The position numbers and the translations under genes were made by a program. A model generated the notes under the pieces. That model did no database searches and had not been told where the DNA came from. It saw only the letters and a list, made by a program, of their open reading frames with translations. From the NCBI GenBank assembly GCA_017654935.2, contig CM065686.1:25502733-25566732 (forward strand): DNA of 64,000 bases. The letters are read 5' to 3'. The DNA comes from Phymorhynchus buccinoides (lineage: Eukaryota; Mollusca; Gastropoda; Neogastropoda; Raphitomidae). Positions 46,176 to 57,399 of the stretch are shown piece after piece. How positions within the stretch are numbered: position 1 is the stretch's first letter; the number at the start of each line of letters is the position of its first letter.

Positions 46176-46358
46176 TACAGTAAAAATTGCTTACCTAACT
46201 CAAAATTGAAGGGACAGAAAAAAAATTTGAGATAGCCAGTATTTTGAGATAAAAAGACTTTTTAACATTTAAGGATTATTAAAGTGGGACCACAAAATTG
46301 TGAGTTATCTATTATTTTTGAGTTATCTGTTTTTTTGAGTTAGTAGGAATCCACTGTA
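46176..46358. mobile_element. pogo-like MITE, 179 bp plus TA sites
   Basis: TA-CAGTAAAAATTGCTTACC then TAACTCAAAA at the left; TTTTGAGTTAGTAGGAATCC then ACTG-TA at the right. Non-coding. Confidence 0.65.
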
Positions 46359-46539
46359 ATTATAAAGGAACATGATCGGTTAGTGTTTTCCTTTTTTGCG
46401 TTTTTGAAAAATTGAGAGCCAACAGTGGCACAGTGAACTACCCCACTAACGATAACTCTGTCAGCCAGGCTCGCTGTAACTCTTAAGTAGTCCATCTTCC
46501 CCTTTTAGAGTCTTTGGTTATGTGTCAAGTGTTGGTTGA

Positions 46540-47000
46540 AATTAGCGTCCTGCAAAATAAATCGGTTTATAGCACGTGTTTATGATCGGATGCTGTTGAA
46601 ATTTTGCACGACGATAGTCACTATCCCTGGTCACGCATGTTCCAAATCTTGAGTCAATGTCGGGTCTGGTTACGCCGCGGTTTGTGAAAACGTGAAGCGG
46701 CCTGTCGGCGCCCGTATCTCCGGCATTTCTGAATCGATTCGCTTCCGGTTTGGCACACGGATAGTCCCCGGCCCCGGTCATCTGCCTGCCAAACTCGAAG
46801 GCAATCGGCCCAGAAACGCTGGAGATACGGGCGCCGAGAGGCCGGCGGATGCGCGTTTCGCGCATTTGCGAAACCGCGCAAATGATACGGCCGCCTCGGT
46901 TGCCGTTGCCATCGCCCCGTTAGGGCTCACAGCAAATTTGAAGCGATTCGGTCGAAAAACGGCGGAGTTATAAGGCCCGTTTTGTGCTTCAGACAGACAG

Positions 47001-47031
<31 letters not shown>

Positions 47032-47060
47032 CGGACACTTGGCTTTTTACTATATGATGT
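46540..47060 (+). repeat. CpG-rich retroelement tail ending in CAGACAGACAGACACA and (CA)n
   Basis: The block contains GATACGGGCGCCGAGAGGCC and its near-inverse GGCGCCCGTATCTCCGGC, then AAACGGCGGAGTTATAAGGC, CAGACAGACAGACACACACA and CGGACGGACACTT followed by TTTACTATATGATG. Endings like this are common at 3' ends of non-LTR elements or SINEs in invertebrates. No domain is readable in its ORFs. Confidence 0.5.
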
Positions 47061-48382
47061 GAGAATGGCAATCTGAAGCTCTAATACACAGCTGTTTCGG
47101 GAGGAACATTTAGTTTATCTATATTTTCAGAAGTTGTTTCAAACCAACTTTAGTTTACCATAAGTTGCTTTTCATAAATTACAATCACGAATATGTTGTA
47201 GTATGTGACTAAATTACTTATATTCAGTGGACATTGCTAGATGTTCACTTATGGGCAATTTTATTTATGTTTGTGTATTATTCAAGAACATTTTCTACTA
47301 AATATGTTGTATGATACTGCTCAACAAAATAAGTTTTTACCATAAATCCGATGGAAGAAATATATTAAAAATACAATGAAGAACATACAGCCCAAATATT
47401 TTTACAAGCAAAAGCTTGGTGCAGTTTTTACCTAAGATTTCTAAATTCAGTCTTTTAACTAAATAGCTTGGTTTTGTATGGGGTGGAACAGCTGTGAATA
47501 ACTTTGTATTAATAATTAAGACTACAAACAGCAAAGAAATAGTCTTGTAAGTTGTATTAAAATGATACAGCAAAATTAGTTAAAGACTGCAGCCCCAGGC
47601 TACAATTAAGGCGTTTAGGGAAAACAAACTGCATGAACCTGTCAGGTCACTCCTCTCTCAACAAGCTGTGACTCTTACTTAGTGTGAGTGCCTGGCTTTT
47701 CCTTCCCTTTCTAACCGAGTGCAGGCGTCCAGCCAATTGTTGTGCCTTTAATTTATTCTAACCTGACCCTCTTCCAACCCTCAATCCTTTCCACCCTTAT
47801 TCAAGTCATTGTAAGAAAATATGAAACATAAATTACATAACGCCAATGGAATTTAACTAGAAAAGTTTAATTCTAATACAAAGAATTGTAAGTCACTTTC
47901 CCTAATCATAAGTTCAGTGCAAAAACAGCGCTATCGGGAATGAGTTTATGATGTCATTGCCACCATTTTGGTTTGTCAAACATGGTTTTTACCAATGAAA
48001 ACTCTCTTCAAAATCCAACACATGGTGTAAATTCTTTGTTCTTCTCTCGATACTGGATAGCCACCATTTTGGATGGTCACGCGCTATTGTTACCAAAGAA
48101 ACACATCATTGCTCATTTCCAATAGCCATTTACCACTGCGTTACACTAATTAAAGATTGTCGGTGTTAAGACTAAAAAAATGTTTATAATAAGAGTAACA
48201 GAAAGGCAGACTGAGAGGCTAGGGTTACAGGTCCCTAACCAGAATTATCCAGGCTATGTTTACGGGGCTCAAACTAGTCAAAGTCAATCACGGGACACAA
48301 AAACTGCGCAAGTATTTTAACTCTTCTCATGCCTATCGGCGGTAGCTACCGACGCGGCAGGCTTGCCACGTGGTTGCCCATG

Positions 48383-48480
48383 TGCTTTTCTATTTTTATT
48401 TATTTATTTTATTTATTTACTTTTATAGCGCCTAATCTTTAAGCTCTAAGCGCTTTACAGAAATCACTAAAATGAATAGT
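48383..48480 (-). repeat. L2-type LINE 3' tail
   Basis: (TTTA)n then TTTATAGCGCCTAATCTTTA and CTAAGCGCTTTACAG: the same AGCGCTTTACA ... GCGCTATA signature as at 4640-4690, minus strand. No coding part is attached. Confidence 0.6.
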
Positions 48481-49205
48481 AAACACAATGAACAAAAAGT
48501 ATACATCAAACATTGACCAACACCCCCTTCCCTGATCCCTCAGTCAATTTCTCAATCACGCCCAAATAATGAATGACATAATCTACAGTACACTTTCGCA
48601 ACCAACTTGAAACACTCACACTGATGGACACTTAAAGACGCCCAGGCCGCACTATTAACAAATCACACTTATAACGATAGAGAGAGAAGAGAACGAGAGA
48701 GAGAAAGAGAAAGACAGACAGAGAAAGACAGAGACGGAGACACAGAGAGTCAGACAGAGGGACAGACAGAGAAAGAGAGACACACAAACAGAGGCTTATA
48801 TCATTGCATGCCTCTGTTTAGAGGCTTTTAGAGGTTTACATCATTGCATTTCTGCACATGCGCAGTCAAAATAAAACGGCGGCTTTCTCCTTGCCGATAA
48901 CCGTCTTAACGGTTTTCAGTTGAGTGGCAAAAAACGGAATTTTTGAGGATTTGGTGGGATTGGTGGTAGTGACTCGTCACGAGTGGAGTTGATAGGCGAT
49001 GATGAAAGGATTGATGTACTTTTTGGAGGAATTGCACTTAGAATGTAGCTGAATCAAAGAAAGGCGAGCAGTCAAAGATGAAACTGACTAACTCAGGCAT
49101 GGGAATTGTCAGAGACAAAAAACTCTAAAAAGCCCCCCAATTGAAGTATTTAGTAACAAAAACGAAGTATTTAGTAACAATTTCAACAACAAAATTGCGG
49201 AAATA

Positions 49206-49206
<1 letters not shown>

Positions 49207-49253
<47 letters not shown>
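49207..49253 (+). repeat. Poly-G run, 47 nt
   Basis: Uninterrupted G47. Unusually long for a nuclear genome; the length may be an assembly estimate. Confidence 0.9.
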
Positions 49254-49254
<1 letters not shown>

Positions 49255-49507
49255 TTGTGGCAGATTGAGAGAGATTGAACCTATTTCAAACAGAATTTTT
49301 ACAGTTCTCATGATGGATGTGCTGCCATTTACCAAATGGAATTGATTCTTGTCAATGAAAGAAACGATGAAGATTTTTTTATATTAAAACTTGAGATAAT
49401 TGTTAAAACAAAGCAAAGAACAGTACTGATGAGTGCAGGGTGGAAATCAGCCGATCTTTTAGATTCAAAGTCGGACGAAGAGAACAAACTAATCGGCGAT
49501 CTTGCTG

Positions 49508-49858
49508 TGACGTAAGTGTCCCGCGCGACCCGCTTTCTTTATTTCTTATCTACACCCCCCCCCCCCCTCCCCTCCCCCCCCCCCCCCTCTCTCCTTTTCA
49601 TTTCTCTGTCCGGCCGCCACGTTAATTGCCACCCACCATCTAAAGAACGCCGAGTAAGGCAATTATCTCTTTGAAGCACAATCTATCTCTCCATCACGAG
49701 ATAGTGATATCAACAGTCGGCTCCCTTTGTAAGACAACTCGTCCTTTCTAATCACGAGAAGGATTTGAATGTCGGCACGTGATAAGGATGTAATCGGCGC
49801 GTGATTGTTCTGTACATTTTGAACATCATCTTGTGACGTGTCAATTGCTAGTTCAACA
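49508..49858 (+). repeat. Dispersed repeat, about 350-400 bp (copy 1)
   Basis: TGACGTAAGTGTCCCGCGCG, a poly-C tract, GGCCGCCAC-TTAATTGCCA, CGGCGCGTGATTGTTCTGTA and CATTTTGAACATCATCTTGT align in order with 55641-56046. The core has several CACGAGA/CATGAGA words. Family unknown. Confidence 0.8.
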
Positions 49859-49859
49859 C

Positions 49860-50320
49860 TTCAAGTTCAACAAGCGTCGTCTCTGCCCGAGTCAAATCTT
49901 TGACACCCAGCTCGGTTTCATTGTTTGTAGCGAAGAAATTTGTTATGTTCTGGGTGTTTTTCGGTGCAGCTAACGCCGATTGCGATGTGTGTTGTTTGAT
50001 TCAACATGCCGCTGTCAATCATCGAGTCCCCCGTGGCCCCCAACTTGAGAAATCACATCGGCACACGGTGCAAGCGATCTCGCGTTCTGTCTATCCGCAC
50101 TACAGAAAACTTTCTGTGTATTGTGCACGGTATGTTTGAGAAGATATTGATTCACTTCTTCTTCGATCTTTCTTCATATTTTTTTCCATGAAATAACTTC
50201 GCAAACTGAATCAGTCACATGACTGAAGGCTTTCTCTCGCCACCATTTTGGTCACGCTAATGAGTAATGTCGGACGGCGCATGCGCGAGAGCCCTACTTG
50301 CCGCGCGCCTATACGAACTT
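49860..50320. other. Mixed unique sequence with NRF-1-like palindrome
   Basis: GGCGCATGCGCGAG at about 50277-50290 is a consensus NRF-1 site, next to CCACCATTTTGG. It could be a second promoter or part of a repeat. Nothing else seen. Confidence 0.3.
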
Positions 50321-50329
50321 CAGACGAAC

Positions 50330-50492
50330 CTATATTATAGAGGTTTACATGCGGACCTCAAACGAACCGTGCTAGAAAACATACTTTGCGGTAACAGAAA
50401 TCGTAGAATTTGGTTATCAACCGTAGTTCCGTAGTTTATAGTCAAATTCCGTAGCAACTACGAAAAATCCGTAGGGGTAGGCAGGTCTGTAA
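50330..50492. mobile_element. Right end of a CAGACCTGCC-type transposon
   Basis: CCGTAG-rich sequence ending GGGTAGGCAGGTCTG, the same terminal word as the right end at 37410 (GGCAGGTCTG). The left end was not found, so this may be a fragment. Confidence 0.4.
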
Positions 50493-50497
50493 ATGAA

Positions 50498-51050
50498 GGG
50501 CTGGAGCTGTGCCGGTCGGGGTTCGACCCCAGAGGCCGCTACGGTAGCCGGATTGGTCCTGCCTAGATACTGCGAAAGGTCTGTGGTCTTTCTCTGCACG
50601 CAACATGTGTGGCATTACTGTCACACATGCCCCCTATTCCTCTGCATACATCATGTGGGGCCAGAGTTTCCCCGGCTGATCTGGGGGGGGGCTTAACGGT
50701 CGTGTATGACACACTCTGCATACATCATGCGGGGCCCGGGTGTCTCCAGCTAGACCGGGGCATTTAACGGTCGTGTATGACTTTTAACTCGTCTTTCCCT
50801 GTAAAGTTATAAATCTATTTCATAAAATTATTATCCTTTACATATAGCAAATGGAGTATCAAAATACTTAAATTATTCCTGATTATCTTGGCTCTATCTT
50901 TTCCCCATATATCATCCTATCTCATCCTATCTCACTATCTTTGCTGAACTTATTTTCTTTTCTTTTCTTTCTTTTTTCGTACCACCCCCTAAAGTACAGC
51001 AGAATCTTCAGCGTGATGAAGTTGGCTGCCTAAGGCGAAGAAGAAGAAGA
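50498..51050. repeat. SINE-like repeat with 75-bp internal duplication and GAA tail
   Basis: CTCTGCATACATCATG(T/C)GGGGCC ... TTAACGGTCGTGTATGAC is present twice (50639-50710 and 50713-50781). The block finishes GCCTAAGGCGAAGAAGAAGAAGATA. It also holds GGGTTCGACCCC at 50518-50529, a box-B-like palindrome. Confidence 0.45.
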
Positions 51051-51356
51051 TATAAACTAAACTTTTTTTTATTTCCTGGTCGCAGAAATGATTATGACAA
51101 GCACTAAGTAATCAACAAGTAGAAACCCAACTAGGCAAAATGTGTTTTTTGCTAGTTCCAAATGATCGAAACATAAGAAAAAATATTGATTAAAGCCTTA
51201 AAACACATGTTGACTAGCTTAGCACATTTTTGCACAAGTACTTTTACATTAAACCTACAACATCAACAACACAACAACACTTAGCACACCACAGATTATT
51301 CGACTTTCGAACCTCTTCCGGACTACGGTAGGCGGGGTGCTTGGATATCAACTTAC

Positions 51357-51560
51357 CAGGTTCTAAAATGCAGAAAAGTGGTTCTTTTATTTCAGCGCTT
51401 ATCTGTAGCCATACTGCAGACAAGCTGCAGTCCAGATGTTCCCTACTTCTTCAGAAGCTTCAGTACCCGGAAGACGATGAGTTGCGTAGACGACACCCTT
51501 TCTCATAACCTCCGTAGTACTCTGCCTCCAAAATGGCGACACTTTCCTTTTGTGCATGCG
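51357..51560 (-). promoter_or_regulatory. WIPF: Probable WIPF promoter and non-coding first exon
   Basis: The minus strand donor AACCTG|GTAAGT at 51357/51356 is a perfect consensus. Upstream in the sense direction lie GTCGCCATTTTGG (YY1-like, about 51529-51541) and GCGCATGC (NRF-1-like, about 51554-51561). The segment has no long ORF; its ATGs are soon stopped. It is the nearest good donor upstream of the WIPF start exon. Linkage to WIPF is inference; the exact start site is not visible. Confidence 0.5.
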
Positions 51561-51646
51561 CAACAATGCTCATCCTGTCACATGCCCCTCGACCTCTGTG
51601 ACGCACTCAAGATTCTGACAATAGTTATCTCCCCTCCACTTGTTGG

Positions 51647-51648
<2 letters not shown>

Positions 51649-51677
<29 letters not shown>
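51649..51677. repeat. (GT)14
   Basis: Pure dinucleotide run. Confidence 0.95.
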
Positions 51678-51679
<2 letters not shown>

Positions 51680-51727
51680 GTACAGCTTGTATATTAATCT
51701 GACAATAAATTGGTTCCAGTCCAGTCC

Positions 51728-51815
51728 AGTGTGTGTCAAGTCAAGGCAAAATGATCTTTATTGACGATAAAAGAATAAGCTTGATAAAGCTTTTTTACAT
51801 GCTGTCGTCATAAAT
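51728..51815 (+). repeat. Dispersed retroelement-tail-like repeat (copy 2)
   Basis: GTCAAGTCAAGGCAAAATGA then TCTTTATTGA, and AATAAGCTTGATAAAGCTTT; compare 12305-12375. Confidence 0.45.
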
Positions 51816-52124
51816 TAATAAGAAAAACAATTAGGTAAATAAATTTAAAAAACATAAACTGGAGAAAAATGGGGGGGGGGGGGGGGTGCGTGTGCGCAGG
51901 GGCGTAGCATCCAGGTCAGGCACACAGGCTAGAGCCTGACCACTTTTTTCACTAAAGAAAGAAAAAGAAAAGGAGAAAATCACACACACACGAACGCAAT
52001 TTTGCATTAACAAACTGCATTTATCTGCTTTTCTAACTTAGAACCATCATTTAGAAGCAGTATCGATCCACTTTGACCATCAGTAGGCCTACCCAACATA
52101 AAGCATATACTACAGTTTACCAAG

Positions 52125-52125
<1 letters not shown>

Positions 52126-52221
<96 letters not shown>
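52126..52221. repeat. (CA)48
   Basis: Pure dinucleotide run of 96 nt. Confidence 0.95.
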
Positions 52222-52223
<2 letters not shown>

Positions 52224-52613
52224 TTGAGTTTTTTTCTTAGGTTCACAAACTTATACATCGGACACAAACAAAGTTTTATTAAAGCTAGCTATAAGAGGAA
52301 AGTTTAATGGTGTGGTTGTTTTTTCTACTTCATTTCTTGTACGTTTATATATATATATAGTATGAAAGAAAAATCTCAGTACCCCTACTCTGAAGGACTG
52401 AAAAGTTAGTGCATTTGAAATGCAGAATAGTTTGCTTTGAAAAAACTTTTCTGTGTCCAATGTCTTTATTTGTGAACCTCAGAAACAAAACCAGTTAACG
52501 TTAACTTTGAGTAATGTTCCGTGTTCCAAAAAAAATTAATACAAAAAATAAATTAAAAAAATTATAAATTGTGCTGATTTACTTTTTCTCCCAATGGGGG
52601 AGGGACAGTGCCT

Positions 52614-52664
52614 TATGCAAAGACAGCTGTTTCGACCTAAGAGAAGGTCTCATCAGTTTGCATG
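52614..52664 (-). ncRNA. Type I hammerhead self-cleaving ribozyme, intact core
   Basis: Sense (minus) order: stem I strand ATGCAAA, core CTGATGA, stem II GACC-TTCTCTTA-GGTC (4 pairs), core GAAA, stem III ACAGCTGT (three pairs around a 2-nt loop, or an 8-nt self-complementary dimer helix), cleavage triplet GTC, stem I partner TTTGCAT (7 pairs). All conserved hammerhead core positions are present. Predicted cut lies between 52622 and 52621. A minimal stem III is the type seen in Penelope pLTR and animal retrozyme hammerheads, which often work as dimers. A decayed inverted partner follows at 52666-52705. Confidence 0.85.
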
Positions 52665-52665
52665 A

Positions 52666-52705
52666 TCAGCCTGCAGTAGACCTTCTCTTAGTAGGACACA
52701 GCTGA
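52666..52705 (+). repeat. Decayed inverted copy of the hammerhead
   Basis: CTGCAGTAGACCTTCTCTTA then GTAGGACACAGCTG on the + strand resembles the ribozyme (GAGACCTTCTCTTAGGTC ... ACAGCTG). Core residues are lost. The two arms meet at TGATCA, forming a head-to-head pair as in inverted Penelope pLTRs. Confidence 0.55.
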
Positions 52706-52709
52706 ACGT

Positions 52710-53570
52710 GCGCTGGCTGGCTATAATCGTTCTAACAGACGTGATAGTTTGGTCATGACGTTACTGATACGGAACCGCCAAGAATTAAAAAAATTCTGAG
52801 AGTCGTGATTCTTACAGTCGTGGCGTTCCCAATTTAGGCGTATCTTCTAGATTAGCATCACCCAATGCCGTACTAATGCAGTGGGAGGCAGTTGGAAGTT
52901 TATTGTCATTGAATATTAGTTCTTTGGGGGACTGAAGAGAAGTATCAAAGCGGGCGTGACTTTTTGGGGGGACTATCAACCAGCTCCGTGGACACCTCCA
53001 TAAAGACGACCCCACCAGAACAACCTGTTTGTTTGTTTCTAGCGATAGCTGTAAGGACGTCAAACCTTTTTTGATGCTTTAAAACTTGATTCTATTCCTT
53101 GGCTATGGTGAAGGCCTGATCTATGTCTAAATGCACATTTGAAAAGACTTGATAGGATTCAGACAATGTCAGTTAAAAACAAGGTGTATAATAGGGCCTA
53201 TCTGTTATCGGAAGGCCGCATTTTCACACTTGCCTTTCTTACCAAACATTAAGCTGTATTTTATTAACCTTTTCAGCTAATTATCTTTGTTGAATAATTA
53301 ATCGCAGTCATGATAAAGGCCATTATCTAATAGGACCCCCCCCCCCCCCATGTAGTGCAGTACACACAACGGCCACAGTCCTGGTTCATTGCGTTTTTCC
53401 GTCTTGCCTTTATCTTCTACTATTATTGAATGCATGTGTTTAATTATGTAATTGGATGAAAATTAGTGTTAAATATAGCACACGATAGAGGATGAAGTAC
53501 TCAATCTGCAGTAAGAAAGGCAAGACTGAAAAAGTGGAAACAACCGAGAAATGGAGGAGGGTGGGGGGTG
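52710..53570. other. Non-coding stretch
   Basis: No gene or clear repeat; C-run at 53337-53349. Confidence 0.4.
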
Positions 53571-53577
53571 CATCTTT

Positions 53578-53765
53578 ATTATAAAAACTGGGATACAAGA
53601 AAATCGCTTATAAGAAAACTCGTTTATAATCAAACAAATTCCAACTCCCATCCGCGATGTAAACTCGGATATAAGAAAATTATTTCATTCATGCAACTTG
53701 GTTTGGAGTTCATTTTCTTATAAGCAAGTTGGATTTCTTATAACCGAATTGCCATTAAGGATGTT
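53578..53765. mobile_element. Probable MITE rich in CTTATAA words (copy 1)
   Basis: GGGATACAAGAAAATCGCTT ... AAACTCGGATATAAGAAAA ... TTCTTATAACCGAATTG. Related sequence at 59527-59640 (CTTATATCCGAGTTT, CTTATAACCGAGTTTTGCTG) suggests a pogo-like family. Borders are approximate. Confidence 0.45.
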
Positions 53766-54037
53766 CCAAGAAAACTGCAGTTGTTGCAAAAACACCCAGG
53801 CCAGTTTACGTCAGACCAGCTGCAGGTTTAGGTCAGACCAAACCACAAAGACTAATTGAGTTCTTTTTGCTCCTTAATTTCATGGCAGTGGCTATTTAAC
53901 CTCTAGTGAAAAAAGATTCAGGATATTTTCCTTCACACAATCTCTGTTTTTCTCTTTTTCTGTTTGTTTTAGATTTATCTCTCTGTCTGTCTCTCTCTGT
54001 CTCTCTTTCTCTGTGTCTCTGTCTCTCTCTCTCTATT

Positions 54038-54040
<3 letters not shown>

Positions 54041-54102
<62 letters not shown>

Positions 54103-54147
54103 CAGCTTCAGTTTCTCTCTGTCTCTCTCTTTCTTTCTCTGTGGGTC

Positions 54148-54232
<85 letters not shown>
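54041..54232. repeat. (CT)n tracts
   Basis: Pure CT at 54041-54097 and 54152-54232, with variants between. Confidence 0.95.
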
Positions 54233-54234
<2 letters not shown>

Positions 54235-54481
54235 GTGTATGTCTCTTTCTCTCTGTGCCTCAGTCTGTCTGTCTCTCTCTCTCTTTGTGTCTCTCTTTGA
54301 GCATGTGTCTCTCTCCTTCTTTGCCTTTGTCTCTCTCTTTTTTTCTCTGTGCGTCTCTGTCTCTCTCTCTACGTCTCTGTCTCTGTCTCCATTTCAGACT
54401 CTCTCTCTCTCTTTGTATTTCTCACTCTCTTTGTCTCTCTGACTATCTTTGTCTTTCTCTCCTACAGCTGTCAAACTGTGC

Positions 54482-54682
<201 letters not shown>

Positions 54683-54769
54683 GCACAGAGAAACAGAGAA
54701 ACACAGACAAAAAGATAGAGAGAGGGAGAAAGTGAGACAGAGACACAAAGATAAAGACAGTAACAGAGA

Positions 54770-55215
54770 TTAAACCCAGAGAAAAGAGAGACAGAGACAC
54801 AGAAAGAAAGAAAGAGATAGTCAAAGAGAGAGACAGAAAGAGAGACAAGGGCACATAGAGAAAGAGATGCACAGACAGACAGACAGAGACACAGAGAGAG
54901 AAAGACAAACAGAAAAAAAGACGAAGAGAGACACGAGGCAAAATAGCCTGAATTATATTTTCCCACAAGAGGTTAAATAGCCACTGCCTAATTTCACAAT
55001 TTCCTTCAGTATTCTGTGCAAAATAAACGTAGAGCAGATGAAACATTAGTGTCTGTACTTTTGTGATGGTCGTAGTGATACTGCCTATCCTTTTATTTTC
55101 ATCGGCATTGGTAGAGAGGAAAATATTTTTAAGAAACGAAGATGATTGCTGGGTTCAGTACAAGTCACAACAAATTAAAACAAAGTCGAAATCGAAACCC
55201 CAAATAAAAGATTTA
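54770..55215 (-). repeat. Duplicated segment (related to 58985-59170)
   Basis: On the minus strand GATTAAATCTTTTATTTGGG ... CGACTTTGTTTTAATTTG, and GTGCCCTTGTCTCTCTTTCT with ATGCATCTCTTTCT variants. The same words appear on the + strand at 58995-59170. Third relic at about 62860-62910 (ACAGAGTCAAAATTGAAACC). Confidence 0.6.
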
Positions 55216-55560
55216 ATCACACAAAAATCTTTAAAACAGTATCTCTGTGTGTCTGTCTGTCTGTCTGGTTTAAACAATTTATTTTTCAATTACATTCGCA
55301 TAGACATAAAACACAACAGACTGAAGCAACAACAAAGGAAGCTCAGCGTGCTCAGTTAGAAAATATACACAGCAATATTGGCGGAATTTGCAATGACTGA
55401 ATTAAACGTGGAAAACAAATGTACGAAACAGAACAAAAAAGAATGAAAACGAAGGACTAGGTGGATGTAAACTTGAATCAACACAGCTGTACATTGTTTT
55501 TTGATCATTAGGAAAAGATGCAATACACAAACATGAACATAAATAATATTACACACACCA

Positions 55561-55565
<5 letters not shown>

Positions 55566-55643
<78 letters not shown>

Positions 55644-55687
55644 CGTAAGTGTCCCACGCGACCCACTTTCTCCGTTTCTTTATCTAC

Positions 55688-55722
<35 letters not shown>
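55566..55722. repeat. (GA)n and poly-C34 at the edge of dispersed repeat copy 2
   Basis: GA at 55566-55640; C34 at 55689-55722. Confidence 0.95.
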
Positions 55723-56046
55723 TTTGCTCGGGCCGCCACTTTAATTGCCATCCACCATCAAACAAACGCCGATTAAGGGATTGGTCCCTTTGAAGCGCGA
55801 TTTCCCTCCCCGGTCGGCATGTAACCCCTACAGAGGTTATCTCCCTTCACCCCCCCCCCCCCCCCCTCTCTTATCTACCCTCCTCACCATGAGAAAGTGA
55901 CAACCACGGTCAATTCCCTTTGAAGACGGTTTTGCCTTTCCTATCATGAGCAAGGTTAGGAATGTCCGGCATGTGATAATGCTGTAATCGGCGCGTGATT
56001 GTTCTGTACATTTTGAACATCATCTTGTGATGTGTCGACTGCTATA
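55641..56046 (+). repeat. Dispersed repeat, about 400 bp (copy 2)
   Basis: Aligns in order with 49508-49858. The shared 3' part, CGGCGCGTGATTGTTCTGTA onward, is identical over about 45 bp; the middle has a 70-bp insertion with a second poly-C. Confidence 0.8.
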
Positions 56047-56049
56047 AAC

Positions 56050-57350
56050 CAATGACAGGCTTTCATTGTTTGAAAGTGAAGGCTATAATTGGAGTGGTGA
56101 GAAAAAGTTGTCACACAAGACGCTGAAACGTAGCTAGAGCAACACTCCCAGCCTGTCATATTAAGCCCACTAGTAAGTATTATTGATGGCAGGTTTTGAT
56201 CTAGATCCTATGTTCAATGATGAATAAGGAGTAGATAGATATGTTATAGAAAAGAAGTGATAAACATTCTATTCTATTTATGTGCACTGATTATTTGTGT
56301 GTGTGTGTGTGTTTTGACTTGAACACTTTTGGTACCAGAACCGGAGTTTATGCCTACTAACCCTTTTGTCTATTTTTAGTAGGAAACCTATGGGCCGCAA
56401 TCTTGCACTTTATGATACCATTCCTTTCCAGGTGTTGGATGGAGAGTGATGTTGGTTTGATCACCTTTTATGTTTTACTGATCTCAGTTTGTTAACTGAA
56501 ATTCAGTTTATTTATTAACTAGTGCTATTGTACAAGGGAAGCCTTCTAGCCGGTTGGGATTCACTAATGCCCTGCCGACTGAAGCCCCTTGTCTCTAAGC
56601 CATAGAGATCTACATCCACCTTCTCCTGTGATTATCAGCAGGGCATCGTGGGCCGGACGATTATCCCGGACTCCACCAAGCACCAAGACGGGACCGCCGC
56701 CAAGACGACCCGCACCCAGAATCCGCGAGGAGACCACGCCTGAACCGTGCCATCCCGCGAAGCCGTAACCGGAACGACTGGGAGCTACTCTCACCTGATG
56801 AGCAAGCCCAGCCAACCCAGCACTCGCCGATCACCACGGAGGAACCTGACAACAGCTAAGTCCCCCGGACTGCGCCAATCATTTGAACTTTCCTCCGGAC
56901 AATGAAGAGAATTAGTAACCCTTCCTGCTTGGGGCTAACCTTCTAGAAAGACAAAAGTCTTATAAATCCTTTCGGATTCCATTGTTTTTTTTATCCATAT
57001 TTTGTTTTGGCGCCATTGAGCTGCTTTATTATTATTGTTGCATAATCTTATGCAGATTTTGGGAGTAAATAAAATACAAGTGTCAAATAATCCTGAACCC
57101 TTTGGTCAGACTGATGAGAGTGGGAGTCTTGTAATTTCATGTAAAACCCTACTTCTCTCTGTCTGCCATTTAGAGCAATTCAACCACTTGTATTTCTTAC
57201 AACCATACGAGCCAGAACCCGGGCACAAATATAAATTTATTAGATGAAAAGGGGCCGGGAAAGTTGCTCATCTCCCATACCCTAGAGAAGTGGGCTAAAG
57301 GCAAATTTTCTAAAGTCTTCCCTAGGGACTTAGCCTTTTAACCCATTACC
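56050..57350. other. Non-coding region with a GC-rich block
   Basis: 56540-56880 is markedly GC-rich but holds no recognisable domain in either strand. GGTACCAGAACCGG at 56330 and TTTTGGCGCCATTGAG at 57004 resemble LTR-element primer-site context but no paired LTRs were found. Confidence 0.3.
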
Positions 57351-57354
57351 TCGT

Positions 57355-57357
<3 letters not shown>

Positions 57358-57394
<37 letters not shown>
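57358..57394. repeat. (GA)18
   Basis: Pure dinucleotide run. Confidence 0.95.

Positions 57395-57399
<5 letters not shown>

Larger units (their letters stand above)
45014..51356 (-). other. Probable first WIPF intron
   Basis: 6.3 kb with two pogo-like MITEs, a CpG-rich retroelement tail (46540-47060), an L2 3' tail (48383-48480), poly-G47 and a dispersed repeat (49508-49858). 47070-48380 and 48490-49200 show no gene; 48680-48790 is GA/CAGA-rich. CCACCATTTTGG occurs at about 47963, 48061 and 50241. Confidence 0.5.

Noticed and set aside
46542..46973. Bacterial contamination suspected from the CpG-rich block
   Set aside because: Both edges continue into eukaryotic repeat sequence and microsatellite; no bacterial gene frame is readable.
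50500..50545. tRNA gene candidate (GGGTTCGACCCC)
   Set aside because: Only the T-arm-like palindrome is present; no A box, anticodon arm or acceptor pairing.
56564..56852. GC-rich minus strand ORFs as a gene
   Set aside because: No domain, no splice context, overlapping frames of equal length.
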